A stretch of DNA of 64,000 nt from Cavia porcellus (GCF_034190915.1 NW_026947493.1:46270501-46334500), one strand, 5' to 3'; positions 10,042 through 18,778 are shown, counted from the first letter of the stretch. Notes: generated from the sequence alone by a model not told the origin. Made by a program: numbers and translations.

Positions 10042-10170
10042 CAAAGCTCGGGGCAGCAGCATTACCTGTCTGTAGTCCCAGCTGTGTGGGAGGCTAAAGG
10101 AGAAGGATCCTGTGAACCAGAAGGTCAGGACTAGCCTGGGCAACATACAAGACCCCAGCTCTTTAAATTA
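10042..10170 (+). mobile_element. B1-dID left arm
   Basis: CTGTCTGTAGTCCCAGCTGT, GTCAGGACTAGCCTGGGCAA and AAGACCCCAGCTCTTTAAAT. It follows the dID-type left arm without the 29-bp duplication. Confidence 0.65.
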
Positions 10171-10180
10171 AATTACATGG

Positions 10181-10266
10181 GGCCGAGGCTTTAGCTCAGT
10201 GGCGCAGTGACTGCCTGGCAAGCATGAGGTCCTACGATGGATTCCCGTTACCCCCCCCCCCAAAAA
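10181..10266 (+). mobile_element. ID SINE with C-run junction
   Basis: GGGGCCGAGGCTTTAGCTCA to GGATTCCCGTTACC. It ends in a run of about ten C before CAAAAA, an unusual expansion of the ACC terminus. Confidence 0.85.
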
Positions 10267-10479
10267 TGACTGAGAATTAATTAATTCAATTACAAATGTA
10301 AATGTATTAACAGGTTGGTTTTATTGTCCAAGTACAAAAGGAATAGAGGTGTATTTTCTAAGATGGCTATGGCCAAGAGGTGGTTTCTGTGTCGCTTTGC
10401 TCCTGAATATGGTTCGGTTTGGGACTTGTACCCAACAGCAGCAGCCACAGGGAACCCATGAAACTTCCATGCCCAGCTA

Positions 10480-10735
10480 GCAAAAGTGACAGTGGCTAAC
10501 CCTAGCGCATGCGCACCACACAGCCCAGAGCGTGGACGGAGGCTGCTCGAGCACACCAGCTCGGAGAGCCAGGCCTCTGCGCAGGCGCAGGCGCAGGCGC
10601 AGGCGCGGCAGCTGGCAGAGCGCTGGAAGCCCCCCCAGCGTGGGTCGGAGGCCTGGGCCAGGGCGCACGTGTCATGATGCTTCCCAGCTGAGTCCGCGAC
10701 AGGCCACAGGATGCCAGTCCTGCGCCGACCTTCCA
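10480..10735. promoter_or_regulatory. CpG-rich patch with NRF1 palindrome
   Basis: High CpG density with a perfect GCGCATGCGC at 10505-10514 and four tandem GCGCAG units at 10579-10604. NRF1 motifs usually mark CpG-island promoters. The 156-codon minus-strand frame through it has no recognised domain and a low-complexity ACACACACA stretch from the GCGCAG repeat. Confidence 0.35.
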
Positions 10736-11019
10736 AATGCTTGACCTCAGAACTTGTCAACCTAGTGAAATGCTGGTCATTTTATGTCGCTCCATTTGCA
10801 ATGGTTGATTATACAGCGATAATAACTAGAATAGCTGCTCATTGCAGAAAAATCAAAACCAACTTGTCACCCATAGTTTCACATGAAAGGCAGTTTTTTA
10901 ATAATTTTTGAGATACAGTGAGTGCGTTTCCACGTATGGCCACAGGCCCATTTTGCTACTTAAATATGCTATAATAGCAAGGTACTGTAAAATAGCGGAG
11001 GGTGGGGGCGTATTTTTGT
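10736..11019. other. Unique sequence
   Basis: AT-richer flank of the CpG patch. Nothing recognised. Confidence 0.4.
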
Positions 11020-11228
11020 TTTTGATTTTGTTTGTTTGCCAGTACTGGGGACTGACTCCCTGGCCTCGCCCTTGGTGAGCACCCAGCCTCTGAACCACAT
11101 CCTTGCACTGCCCCCTTCTTTTAGAGACAGGCCCATGCTGTTGTCCTGACTGGCTGTGATCTCAGGATGCTTTTGCCTCGGCCTCCTGGAATACTGGGAT
11201 TATAGGTGTGCACCACCACACCGGGCTT
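11020..11228 (-). mobile_element. B1-dID dimeric SINE
   Basis: Right arm CCAGTACTGGGGACTGACTC, then left arm AGAGACAGGCCCATGCTGTT to GGGATTATAGGTGTGCACCA. The linker is short and C-rich instead of T-rich. Confidence 0.8.
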
Positions 11229-11299
11229 TTGACTTTCTTAAAAAATTTTTTTTATTTTAAGAAACAAAACAGAAAAAAAGGATAGATGATACAGAATTT

Positions 11300-11535
11300 C
11301 AAAAAAGTAGGAAATTAAGACCAGTCAATATACTGCATATTGTTATCTCAGAACTAGTTGTTCAGGTTACAAAATCTAGACACAAAAGTGATCAATCAAA
11401 CAATGACTCATCAGTATAAATACAGCTGCAACGAACGTACTTATGGACAAACTTTTGCAGATCTGATTTTTTTCCACTTTGGATAAACTCCTAGAAGCTC
11501 ACTTGTTAGATTAAAAGGCCTCTATATTTTTGCCT
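11300..11535 (+). mobile_element. LINE-1 3' UTR fragment, part 1
   Basis: ACAGCTGCAACGAACGTACT, ATGGACAAACTTTTGCAGAT and TTGGATAAACTCCTAGAAGC follow the order of ancient mammalian L1 3' UTRs (new-position, drinking-order motif equivalent 'aatacctaggagtggaattgctgg'). SINEs at 11558-11846 interrupt it. Confidence 0.5.
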
Positions 11536-11557
11536 CGTGCATTTTTGTTCTTATGAA

Positions 11558-11642
11558 ATTTTTTTTAAGTACCAGGGATTGAACTCACGACCTTGCATTT
11601 GCCAGGCAGGCGCTTATGCCACTGAGCTAAATCCCCAGCCCT
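11558..11642 (-). mobile_element. ID SINE
   Basis: TACCAGGGATTGAACTCACG to GCCACTGAGCTAAATCCCCA. Complete antisense ID. Confidence 0.9.
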
Positions 11643-11644
11643 GT

Positions 11645-11846
11645 TTTGTTCTTATGGTGCTGAGGTTCAATTCAGGGCCTCTCGCACTAGGCAAGCACTC
11701 CACCACAGGCGTACATCCCAACCCTTTTTATTTTATTTTGACACAGACTCTCACCAAGTTCCCCAGGCTGGCCTGGAACATTCAATCCTCCTGCCTCAGC
11801 CTCCCATGTATCTGGGATTAGAGGTGTACACCACCATGCTGGCTTT
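11645..11846 (-). mobile_element. B1-dID dimeric SINE
   Basis: GTGCTGAGGTTCAATTCAGG right arm, TTTTATTTTATTTTGACACA linker, and left arm through GGGATTAGAGGTGTACACCA. Confidence 0.85.
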
Positions 11847-11849
11847 TTA

Positions 11850-11995
11850 AAAACCTTTGGTGTGTACAATATATACACACTTCTCTCCAAAAGCAGGCAT
11901 TCTTCTCACCAATAGGTTAAGTCAATTCACACAACCATTTAACAGTGTATGAGTGATCACATTTCATTTTCATCAGCAATAGACATTCTGGTGTA
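11850..11995 (+). mobile_element. LINE-1 3' UTR fragment, part 2
   Basis: CATTCTTCTCACCAATAGGT and ACAGTGTATGAGTGATCACA resemble the L1 3' UTR text that normally follows part 1. The two pieces look like one insertion opened by later SINEs. Confidence 0.35.
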
Positions 11996-12485
11996 GCAGA
12001 AAATGCCCCGAGCCAGTCAGTTGCCCAGGTGACAGCTCCTGTTGCAATTCGGTTACTTCTGTCTCTTAGAAACTGCTGGTCACTATGAGGCAGATTGTGA
12101 AATCCAATCAAAGACAGATATGTATTCTACCTCTGTACCTCCCCATGCAGACCCCATAAAAACTTCCCTCCCTGGCCTTCAAGGCCTGGTATTTCGAATG
12201 AGCCTGATCAGTGACTACGGATGTAAAACAAATGTGCCTCCAACTCTTGGGTTCCGTTTCGGTGTTTCTGCTTGCCGTTGCACTGGTTATTTAGCATATT
12301 GCCACTTTTATGATCAACTATGACACCTTGTTGTTAGATATTCTAGGATAAACACTACCGCACTGTTTATCAGCCATTCATGGTTCTATTTCAGTATGAA
12401 TTGCCTCATCTTGTCCTTCATCTTTCTATTGAAATAGTTGTCATCGCTTAATGACTTATAAAAACTCTTAGAATATTAATTCTTG
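11996..12485. other. Unique sequence
   Basis: A 93-codon frame (12042-12323) has no recognised domain. No repeat identified. Confidence 0.4.
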
Positions 12486-12489
12486 GCCA

Positions 12490-12830
12490 GGTGTGTGCCG
12501 AGACCCAATTTGGCTCCTGAGGTTCTTGGGGTTAAGGACCCGTGAGAGGATGAGAAAAATTAAGAAAAGACAAAGCTGGGGTCAGGTGGAGCCCTTATCC
12601 TCCTGATGAGAGGAAAGGAAATGTTCAACCACTGTAGCACCTTTATATACTGGGAAAGATGATGTCAATTTCAGCTCTTCTGCCTAGCAACCCATTGCTT
12701 GGCAGGCCTGGGCCCCTTGCCTTCTTGGTGCTGGAACAGCTTGTTTACACAGCTTGTTTTGGTCTCTGTTTTTCCTGGGCTGTCTGGCCTTAGCCTCACA
12801 CATGTGGTCAGTCTCCAGCTTCAAGGGCTC
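12490..12830 (+). mobile_element. Putative LTR
   Basis: Starts TGTGTGCCGAGACCCAATTT, carries a TATA-like CCTTTATATACTGGG at 12640-12654, and is promoter-like in composition. This resembles a rodent class II ERV LTR, but no second copy in the window confirms it. Confidence 0.3.
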
Positions 12831-12832
12831 TC

Positions 12833-12986
12833 TACAGGTGTGGTGGCACACTCCTCTATTTCCAGTACTCTAGAGACTGAAGCAGGAGAATTACTGTGTA
12901 TTGAAGGCCAGGCTGGGCTACATAGTGAGTTCAAGGCCAGCCTGAACTGCATAGTGAGACCCTGTTTCCAAAAAAAAAAAAAAAAT
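12833..12986 (+). mobile_element. B1 SINE, textbook 29-bp duplication
   Basis: The segments AAGGCCAGGCTGGGCTACAT and AAGGCCAGCCTGAACTGCAT lie 29 bp apart, each followed by AGTGAG. The end is CCCTGTTTCC plus A15. This copy shows the mouse-clade-type duplication clearly. Confidence 0.9.
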
Positions 12987-13107
12987 CTCATCCAGGAAAT
13001 TGAATATTGTTCTATGCTTGGCCAGTTTATTACCTTTAAAGGCTTGTTTACTGGTGGCTATCAAGGAAGGAAAGAAATAAATGCAAGTAAAAAAAACCAA
13101 GCAGGGC

Positions 13108-13195
13108 TTTGCAGAGCTGGGCACGTGGCTTAGTGGTAGTGCACATGCCTAGAATATGTCATGTCCAGGGTTCAATCCCCATTGCTGTAGACATA
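13108..13195 (+). mobile_element. ID SINE
   Basis: AGAGCTGGGCACGTGGCTTA to GGGTTCAATCCCCATTGCTG. Older ID subtype with TGGTAGTGCACATGCCTAG in the middle, unlike the 'ggcataagcgcctgcc' copies. Confidence 0.75.
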
Positions 13196-13232
13196 ACACT
13201 GAAACCAAAGGTGGCACCCCAGTTAACAAAAC

Positions 13233-13457
13233 AGACCTTAACCAGATGTGGCACACACCTGTAATCCCAGTGTTCTGGAAAGCTAAGGAGGAGGCTGAGG
13301 CGGGAGGATCCCAAGTTGGACCCTAACCTGGACCTTCAGCAACTTAGCAAGACATTATCTCAAAGTAACATAATAATAAACAAACAAACAAATAAATAAG
13401 TGGTGGGGATATAGCCAGTATAAAGGCACTGGGTTCAATGCTCAATACTGTAGAAAA
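13233..13457 (+). mobile_element. B1-dID dimeric SINE
   Basis: Left arm GCACACACCTGTAATCCCAG with a short duplication (AAGGAGGAGGCTGAGGCGGG). An (AAAC/AAAT) linker leads to right arm GTGGGGATATAGCCAGTATA. Confidence 0.85.
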
Positions 13458-13591
13458 AGAAAAAGTAGACCTTAATAATAAAAACTATTGTATTATATTC
13501 TGTTACAATTGTTTCTAATGTTATAAATACACTTATAATCCTTTTATATTTATATCTCAAATGTATGCTTATGTATCCAACTATTAAATAC

Positions 13592-13744
13592 AACTTTTTT
13601 TGGTCTTTTTGAGACAGTGTTTCACTATGCAGTTCAGGCTGGACTTGAGCTCACTTTGTAGCCCAGGCTGGCCTCGAACTCACAATGATCTCCTGCCTCA
13701 GCCTTCCAGTGCTGGGATCACAGGTGTGCACCGCTATGCCCCAC
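13592..13744 (-). mobile_element. B1 SINE
   Basis: GTCTTTTTGAGACAGTGTTT to GGGATCACAGGTGTGCACCG, full length with both duplicated segments. Confidence 0.9.
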
Positions 13745-13879
13745 CTACATGTAACATAATTCTCAAGAAATAATACTATGCACTTCATGTGTATTTTCTC
13801 ACCTAATTCGCACAGTAACTTAAAACCTTATTGCTATTTCTGCTTTTCCTTTTCCCAGTTTGCAATCAAGGAGAGACCA

Positions 13880-14305
13880 GCTGGCCTGGGTGTAGGAGCA
13901 GCGAAGGCTGCCAGCCTCGGGCCCTGGCTCTGCTCCCTGATCGCGCCCAGTCCGGCCCCCAGGAGACCTGGCACACAGCCCGCTGGAGGGTGCGGGGAGG
14001 GAGACGGGACTCTGCTGTCGCTGAGCCTCTGGGTGTCTTCCTCACACTGCGAGCCTCCAACTCCAGCCCACAGTGAGCTACACTCACTGGCATTTGTCCC
14101 GAGTCACACTTCGCCCATGACCCTGCATGTGTTCAAGTCCTGTGGCCTCAACCGCTGAAACCCGACATCAGACGGCTCCGGCCCCTGTCTGCACCCCGCG
14201 GGCTCCCTGCTCCCGCTGCCCACCTCACCCACCATCCTCGGATGACCACCTGTCACCATGCAGCACCCACTGGAGCGACCCGACTGGGACATTCAGAGCT
14301 TCGCG
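13880..14305. other. GC-rich unique segment
   Basis: Moderate CpG content, with overlapping frames of 75-126 codons on both strands. None has a recognised motif or a convincing splice-bounded exon. Possible promoter-like patch or untranslated exon. Confidence 0.3.
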
Positions 14306-14306
14306 A

Positions 14307-14545
14307 AAGCCGGGTGTGGTGGTGCAGCCTCTAGCCCCAGCACTCGGGAAGCCAAGGCCAGAGGATCATGAAATCAAGGCCAGGCCAACTACAGGGCCAG
14401 TCCCTGTCTGGGGAGACTCTTCTAGAGCTGGCCACAACCGCATGCATCCCATGTACTGGGGAGGATGAGGCTGGAGGCTCTCATGGACCTGGGAATTCAA
14501 AACTAAGCTGAGTGACAGAACAAAACCTGATCTAAATAAAGGCAG
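14307..14545 (+). mobile_element. Two degraded B1-type arms
   Basis: The first arm: AAGCCGGGTGTGGTGGTGCA to CAGTCCCTGTCTGG. The second (about 14426-14540): CATGTACTGGGGAGGATGAG and AAACCTGATCTAAATAAAGG. Possibly a tandem old SINE. Confidence 0.5.
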
Positions 14546-14571
14546 AGACGTCAGTCACCTATTTTTTTTTC

Positions 14572-14660
14572 TCCCACTTTTTTTCTAGGGATGGAAGAGC
14601 CCAAATCCAGGGCTTTGTTGTGCGAGAAAAGTGCTTTACCAGTGAGCTACATCACCAACC
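14572..14660 (-). mobile_element. ID/dID right arm
   Basis: TTCTAGGGATGGAAGAGCCC, then TACCAGTGAGCTACATCACC. Diverged antisense tRNA-like arm. Confidence 0.5.
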
Positions 14661-14693
14661 ACCTTCCACTTTTAGAAAGGAAATAGGCAGCAC

Positions 14694-14838
14694 TTGTTTT
14701 GTTTGTTTGTTTGTTTGTTTTGTTTTTGGAGACTAGATCTCACTGTACAGTCCAGGCTGGCCCTGAACTCATGGCGATTCTCCTGCCTCAGCCTCGGGAG
14801 CGCAGGGATTACAGGCCTGTGCCATCATGCCCAGCGCT
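14694..14838 (-). mobile_element. B1 SINE
   Basis: (GTTT)n tail at 14699-14722, TCTCACTGTACAGTCCAGGC, and GGATTACAGGCCTGTGCCAT. One half of the internal duplication is missing. Confidence 0.85.
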
Positions 14839-15050
14839 AGCGTGGACTATTTTTGAGAAGATGAACTGGGTAAATGATCTCATTTGTGTTAACTCAATCC
14901 AACCTTCTGTGTGTTCCACCCATGAATGTGTGACATCTGATTGTCTAACTCTGACAACACATGAAAGCAACACTGCCTGGAGTCACCAGCTACCCTCAGC
15001 ACTGCGCAGTCAGATCATTGAAGTTCTTCAGCCTTCTCCAGTTTCACTTT
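14839..15050. other. Unique sequence
   Basis: No feature recognised. The 117-codon frame entering here begins inside the preceding B1. Confidence 0.4.
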
Positions 15051-15191
15051 AAAAAACTGAACTTTGGGGCTAGGAGTTTAGCTCAGCGGCATAAAGCGCC
15101 TGCCTTGCAAGCAGGCAGTCGAGAGTTTGATCCCCGGAACCGATAAAAAGGAAAAAGACAAAAAAAAGAAAGAAAGAAAAAAAACTGAACT
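15051..15191 (+). mobile_element. Young ID SINE with GATAAAAAGGAAAAAGAC tail
   Basis: GGGGCTAGGAGTTTAGCTCA to TTGATCCCCGGAACCGATAA, then AAAGGAAAAAGACA and an A/G-rich tail. Perfect 13-bp target duplication AAAAAACTGAACT at 15051-15063 and 15179-15191. Confidence 0.95.
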
Positions 15192-15278
15192 CTATGCTCA
15201 AGGGCAGAAAGACTCTATGTTCATTCTTTGGAGTGAACATAGAGGAGTTTCTGCTACTCATTAAGAAACTTACTTTTT

Positions 15279-15425
15279 AGCTGGGCGTTGTGGCTCACAC
15301 CTGTAATCCCAGCACTCAGGAGGCTGAGGTAGGAGGATCGTTTTGAGTTCAAAACCAGCCTGGGCTACAAAGTGAGTTCAAGGCCAGCCTGGACTGCATA
15401 GAGACCCTGTCTCAAAAAGACATTT
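15279..15425 (+). mobile_element. B1 SINE
   Basis: TTAGCTGGGCGTTGTGGCTC to GACCCTGTCTCAAAAAGAC. Full length with clear duplication (AACCAGCCTGGGCTAC, GGCCAGCCTGGACTGC). Confidence 0.9.
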
Positions 15426-15714
15426 AAAATGGTACACCTTGAGATTGTGATGTTTAGTGAAAGAAATCAGACACAAAACTTAAATATTGCATGGTTTCTC
15501 TTATATGAGAAACAAAGCATAAACAGCTTAACAGAAAAATACATAATAGGACACAGAGAGGTGACCCTTTTACAAATGCAAAGGGGACCAATAGATGAAC
15601 GGAAGCAGGAATGAGAGGAGACATAAAATGACTTAAGATGTGTCATTTAAGTGTACCAACACCCCACCAGGAATGTGATCGTTAAGTACTGCAAATATGT
15701 ACTGATAAAAACTT
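15426..15714. other. Unique AT-rich sequence
   Basis: Nothing recognised. Confidence 0.4.
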
Positions 15715-15715
15715 G

Positions 15716-15840
15716 AAGCTGGGCCTGGTGGCACACAGCTGTAATCTCAGCACTGGAGAGGCTGAGGCAAGGAGGATCGATGCCAGTTCGAGGCCAGCCT
15801 GGGCTACGTAGCAGGACCCTCTCTCAAACTAACAAACAAA
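15716..15840 (+). mobile_element. B1 SINE lacking the duplication
   Basis: GAAGCTGGGCCTGGTGGCAC to GACCCTCTCTCAAACTAAC with a single GAGGCCAGCCTGGGCTACGT segment. A rearranged monomer. Confidence 0.85.
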
Positions 15841-15929
15841 AATCCACAAGGGAAAAAAGCCATGAACAGTGGACTCTTGTCATTTGCAGACTGACAGTTC
15901 AACCGCTGGAGACACACAGGTCAGGGAAG

Positions 15930-16490
15930 CCTCGGGTGTAACCGAGGCCTCTGTGAAGCAGGGGCGAGGCGCGCAGTTTCTGCACCGTGCACAGGTTAGC
16001 TTTGTCTCTGGTCGCCATCCCCGGGCCCTACTGGTCCTCCAGTCCCTCCTCGCGCCCTGCAGAGGCTGGGAACTCTGCGCCGCCTGCCACGTGAGCTGAG
16101 GTCCCCGCAAGGAGCGGAGTGGGGTTCACTCCTAATGATTCCGTCTCAGTGCTGGGAGGCTGCAGCGCACGGGTGCCCGTCCGAGGACCCACGGACCCCA
16201 CCCCACCCCCGCTGCATGAGGTCAGGCCAGGCGGCCCCTCCCTCCCCCCGGGCGCCCCCCGCAAGGCTCCAGCACAGCCACCCACCGCAGACGCGGCAGC
16301 TTCCGGGAAAGCCCGGTCTCGACGGAAGAGAGGGCTGCGAGGAACAGAGGGGGCGCGCAAGTACTGCGCTTACTCTCCCGCGCGCACTGACAGTAAGTCA
16401 TCTTCCTACAGAAAAGAGGCGAGAGCCGCAGGAGGCGGACTCCGGAGGGGTGTTATGACTGAGGAGTTACAGCAGAGGGCGCTCCAGTAT
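15930..16490. promoter_or_regulatory. CpG-rich island-like segment A
   Basis: Dense CpG (CCCGCGCGCACTGAC, GACGCGGCAGCTTCCGGGAA). A good splice-donor-like GTAAGT at 16393-16398 and a CTCF-type motif at its 3' edge. Frames of 107-125 codons overlap on both strands, as expected in GC-rich DNA with few stop codons. Could be a promoter of an unannotated transcript. Confidence 0.4.
16470..16485 (+). promoter_or_regulatory. CTCF-type motif
   Basis: CAGCAGAGGGCGCTCC matches the known CTCF core (CAGNAGGNGGCGC-like) on the plus strand, at the edge of CpG segment A. Confidence 0.5.
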
Positions 16491-16502
16491 AGCTAAAAAG
16501 AA

Positions 16503-16584
16503 CCAAGCGCGGTGGCGCAAACCTGTGCAATCCTGATGCTTTGGGAGGCTGAAGCAGGAAGATCAGTCTCCTGGGCTAACCCTG
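16503..16584 (+). mobile_element. B1-type SINE fragment
   Basis: AAGCGCGGTGGCGCAAACCT to AAGCAGGAAGATCAGTCTCC. The 3' half is lost. Confidence 0.65.
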
Positions 16585-16589
16585 TTCGA

Positions 16590-16720
16590 ACACTTTTCTA
16601 TTAGCACATACTTGTGGTGCATAGTGATCACACATCCTGGGGAGTCGGCACGGGTACATAATTCATCCTAACTCTACTTCTCCTACCCCTCCACTCTTTC
16701 CCTCCATCCCATCTCAAAAG
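16590..16720 (-). mobile_element. Possible LINE-1 3' end
   Basis: ATAATTCATCCTAACTCTAC followed by a C/T-rich tract (TCTTTCCCTCCATCCC) resembles an antisense L1 3' end with its polypurine tract. Weak. Confidence 0.3.
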
Positions 16721-16742
16721 TGTGTGTGTGGGGGGGGGGGGG
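16721..16742. repeat. (TG)n-(G)13 run
   Basis: GTGTGTGTGTGG leading into a run of thirteen or so G. Confidence 0.8.
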
Positions 16743-16760
16743 TTCTAATTTTTTTAAAAG

Positions 16761-16814
16761 AGCTGGGAACGTAGCCCAGTGTGAAGGTCCTGGATTCAAC
16801 GCCAAGTGCCACCA
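16761..16814 (+). mobile_element. dID right-arm fragment
   Basis: AGCTGGGAACGTAGCCCAGT to GGATTCAACGCCAAGTGCCA. Isolated tRNA-like arm of a dimeric SINE. Confidence 0.65.
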
Positions 16815-16844
16815 GAGGAGGAAGGAGAAAAGAGCGGGGGAAAA

Positions 16845-17445
16845 AACAGGCGTCTGGAGGAGCCCAGACGCCTGCAGTGAGTGGCTGCCGGCTGAGCTTC
16901 TGGGTTTGCACCGGGGATCTTGGAGCTATGGCGGGTGGAGGCCGGAGGGCTCAAAGGTGCGAGGACGCGCAAGGCGCCGAGGGCATCAGGTCACTAAGGG
17001 GCGCCTTTCCGTATTGTGCGCACCGGTGCCGAGCGCATTTCCAGCGTCCCTCGAGGGTCAGCGGGGGCCGGGCAGGGCGGCCCGGGTCCGCGTCCGTCCG
17101 TCCGTCCGTCCGTCTGTCCCGGGCGTGGCCGCTTCCCGAGCCCGCGTGGCGGTCGCCTGCTCCGGGGCGGGGACGCTACCCGGGCCTCGGCGCAGGGCTG
17201 GGAAGGAAGGAAGTATCTGCTGGCCCTTGCTCTCCCTCGGGGCTTCCCTCTTCCCAGCCTCAGCGCCTGCCCGCGGGGCATCGGGCGCAGCGTCTCGGGC
17301 TCCGGGACCAGGAGCGGCACCTGGGGCGACGCCGCGCGTCACGGGACAGCAAAGCCACTGCGCCTCCCACTCCCGGCAGGCGGTGCCGGCTGCAGTTTCC
17401 TGAGGGAGCCCCACCCTGGCCTTGCAGGGATCCTGAGTGTAAGAG
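16845..17445. promoter_or_regulatory. CpG-rich island-like segment B
   Basis: About 600 bp of very high CpG and GC content. It holds a (GTCC)n run at 17093-17118 and a donor-like GTAAGA at 17439-17444. Frames of 108-239 codons on both strands overlap and are rich in Arg, Pro, Gly and Ala with no known domain, so they are read as composition artefacts. Candidate promoter; direction unknown. Confidence 0.4.
17093..17118. repeat. (GTCC)n tandem repeat
   Basis: Six consecutive CCGT-type units with one CTGT variant. Confidence 0.9.
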
Positions 17446-17510
17446 GTCTCCAGACGACTCACTAACAGCGGCCCGAGGTCCTTTTGTTTTGGCTGGTTGA
17501 TTCTTGGTTG

Positions 17511-17592
17511 ACTGGTTTGTGACAGGGTCTCACTATGTGGCTTCACCTAGCCTTGAACTCACGATCCTCCGGCCTCAGCCACAAGCCCGGCC
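17511..17592 (-). mobile_element. B1 SINE, internally deleted
   Basis: TTTGTGACAGGGTCTCACTA, CTAGCCTTGAACTCACGATC, GGCCTCAGCC. The 5' end of the element is missing. Confidence 0.7.
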
Positions 17593-17659
17593 CCTAAGGG
17601 CAAAACAGCAGCACAAGCACCTTTGTAGGACTAACCAACACAATAGTCTTGAGCAGTCA

Positions 17660-17757
17660 TCTGCCATCGTAGGGGCCCAACTTTCTCATCTGGAAAATGA
17701 CAAAGGTGACCTGGATAATCTCCAAGGTCCCTTCCCACTCGTCAGTTTTAGGCCCTG
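17660..17757 (+). mobile_element. MIR-type SINE relic
   Basis: CTTTCTCATCTGGAAAATGA and ATAATCTCCAAGGTCCCTTC match the 3' half of MIR-type (MIR3/THER-like) elements in order. Predates rodents. Confidence 0.65.
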
Positions 17758-17799
17758 ACCCTCCTCCCCCAACACTCAGGTACAAGAACCCTGATGCGG

Positions 17800-17870
17800 G
17801 AAGTGGGAAAGAAAGGGAGAGAAAGAGAAGAAAGGAAAGACAGACAGATAAGACAGACAGAATGTTAAGT
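17800..17870. repeat. Purine-rich simple repeat
   Basis: GAAAG/GAGA runs followed by (GACA)n. Confidence 0.7.
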
Positions 17871-17875
17871 TATGG

Positions 17876-18022
17876 GACAGCTGGGCCTGGCGATAGATCT
17901 CCATCATCATAATCCCAGGCTGAGGCAGGAGGATCATAAATTCGTCCTGGGCAATTTGGCAACTTAGTGAGACTCTGGCTCAAAATTAAAAAATAAAAGA
18001 ATGGGAATGTAGTGAAGTTCAG

Positions 18023-18069
<47 letters not shown>
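17876..18069 (+). mobile_element. B1-dID SINE ending in a CA microsatellite
   Basis: Left arm AGCTGGGCCTGGCGATAGAT, CTTAGTGAGACTCTGGCTCA. Right arm GAATGGGAATGTAGTGAAGT is replaced after 'gttcagt' by (CA)23 at 18024-18069, so the repeat grew from the tail. Confidence 0.75.
18024..18069. repeat. (CA)23 microsatellite
   Basis: Uninterrupted CA run of 46 bp, likely polymorphic. Confidence 0.98.
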
Positions 18070-18073
<4 letters not shown>

Positions 18074-18077
18074 CTAC

Positions 18078-18140
18078 GGGAAATTTTTGTTTGTTTCGCA
18101 CATGCTGGGTAAACGCACTGCCTCTGAGCTTCACCCAAGC
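18078..18140 (-). mobile_element. dID right-arm fragment
   Basis: CGCACATGCTGGGTAAACGC and CTCTGAGCTTCACCC resemble an antisense tRNA-like arm facing the preceding element. Confidence 0.4.
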
Positions 18141-18465
18141 CAGTGCCATCCATGCCTTCTGGACTATCTGTAGATTTGAGCACCAACTTCCCTTCTAAAC
18201 TCAAATCTTTGATTAAAGTTTTGACACTGTCAGGACTGAAGACATCATTAGGAACCCTTTCCCTGTCAAGAATGACCCGTCATTCAGCATTCCTGGGATG
18301 TGCTTCCTTTTCAGCTGAATAGTAACTCATCTAACTGCAATAGCATGCAGCGACCAAGGAAAGGGTAATGGGGAGATGACCAGAGTATGTCAGACGCATG
18401 TATGAACACATGCAAGTGAAACTTGTACCTCTAGAGCCAGTACCCCAAATAAAGCTTACAAAACA
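18141..18465. other. Unique sequence
   Basis: Nothing recognised. Confidence 0.4.
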
Positions 18466-18618
18466 CTGGGCATGGTGGCAGATGCCTTAATCCTAGCATT
18501 TGGGAGGCTGAAGCAAGAGAATCACCATGAATTCGGAGGCCAGTCTGGGCTACATAGTGAGTCTGAGGCCAACCTGAACTACATAGTGAGACCCTGTGTC
18601 AAAATTTAAAAACAAAAA
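18466..18618 (+). mobile_element. B1 SINE
   Basis: ACTGGGCATGGTGGCAGATG to CCTGTGTCAAAATTTAAAAA, both duplicated segments intact. Its A-rich tail was the landing site of the young ID that follows. Confidence 0.9.
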
Positions 18619-18630
18619 AGAAAGAAAATT

Positions 18631-18672
<42 letters not shown>

Positions 18673-18778
18673 TCTTTTTCCTCTTTATCGGTACCGGGGA
18701 TCGAACTCATGACTGCCTGCCTGCAAGGCAGGTGCTTATGCCGCTGAGCTAAACCTCCAGCCCCAGAAAGAAAATTTC
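18619..18778 (-). mobile_element. Young ID SINE with 40 nt tail
   Basis: T run of about 40 nt, TGTCTTTTTCCTCTTTATCG and GGTACCGGGGATCGAACTCA to GCTAAACCTCCAGCCCC. Perfect 14-bp target duplication AGAAAGAAAATTTC at 18619-18632 and 18765-18778. Inserted in the tail of the preceding B1. Confidence 0.97.

Noticed and set aside
10290..10760. 156-codon minus-strand frame
   Set aside because: It crosses the GCGCAG repeat (giving ACACACACA) and CpG-rich DNA and has no recognised domain.
12490..12830. Firm assignment as an IAP-type LTR
   Set aside because: Start wording and a TATA-like box fit an LTR, but there is no second copy, clear target duplication or diagnostic U5, so only a low-confidence call was kept.
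15067..15165. Possible tRNA gene (A-box and B-box present)
   Set aside because: It is the tRNA-derived body of an ID SINE, with an A-rich tail and flanking target duplication, present in many copies.
16720..17500. Frames of 227 and 239 codons on the plus strand and 162 on the minus strand
   Set aside because: They overlap in several frames within a CpG-dense segment, are rich in Arg/Pro/Gly/Ala, include dID and B1 sequence at their ends and show no domain. Long frames are expected where stop codons are rare.
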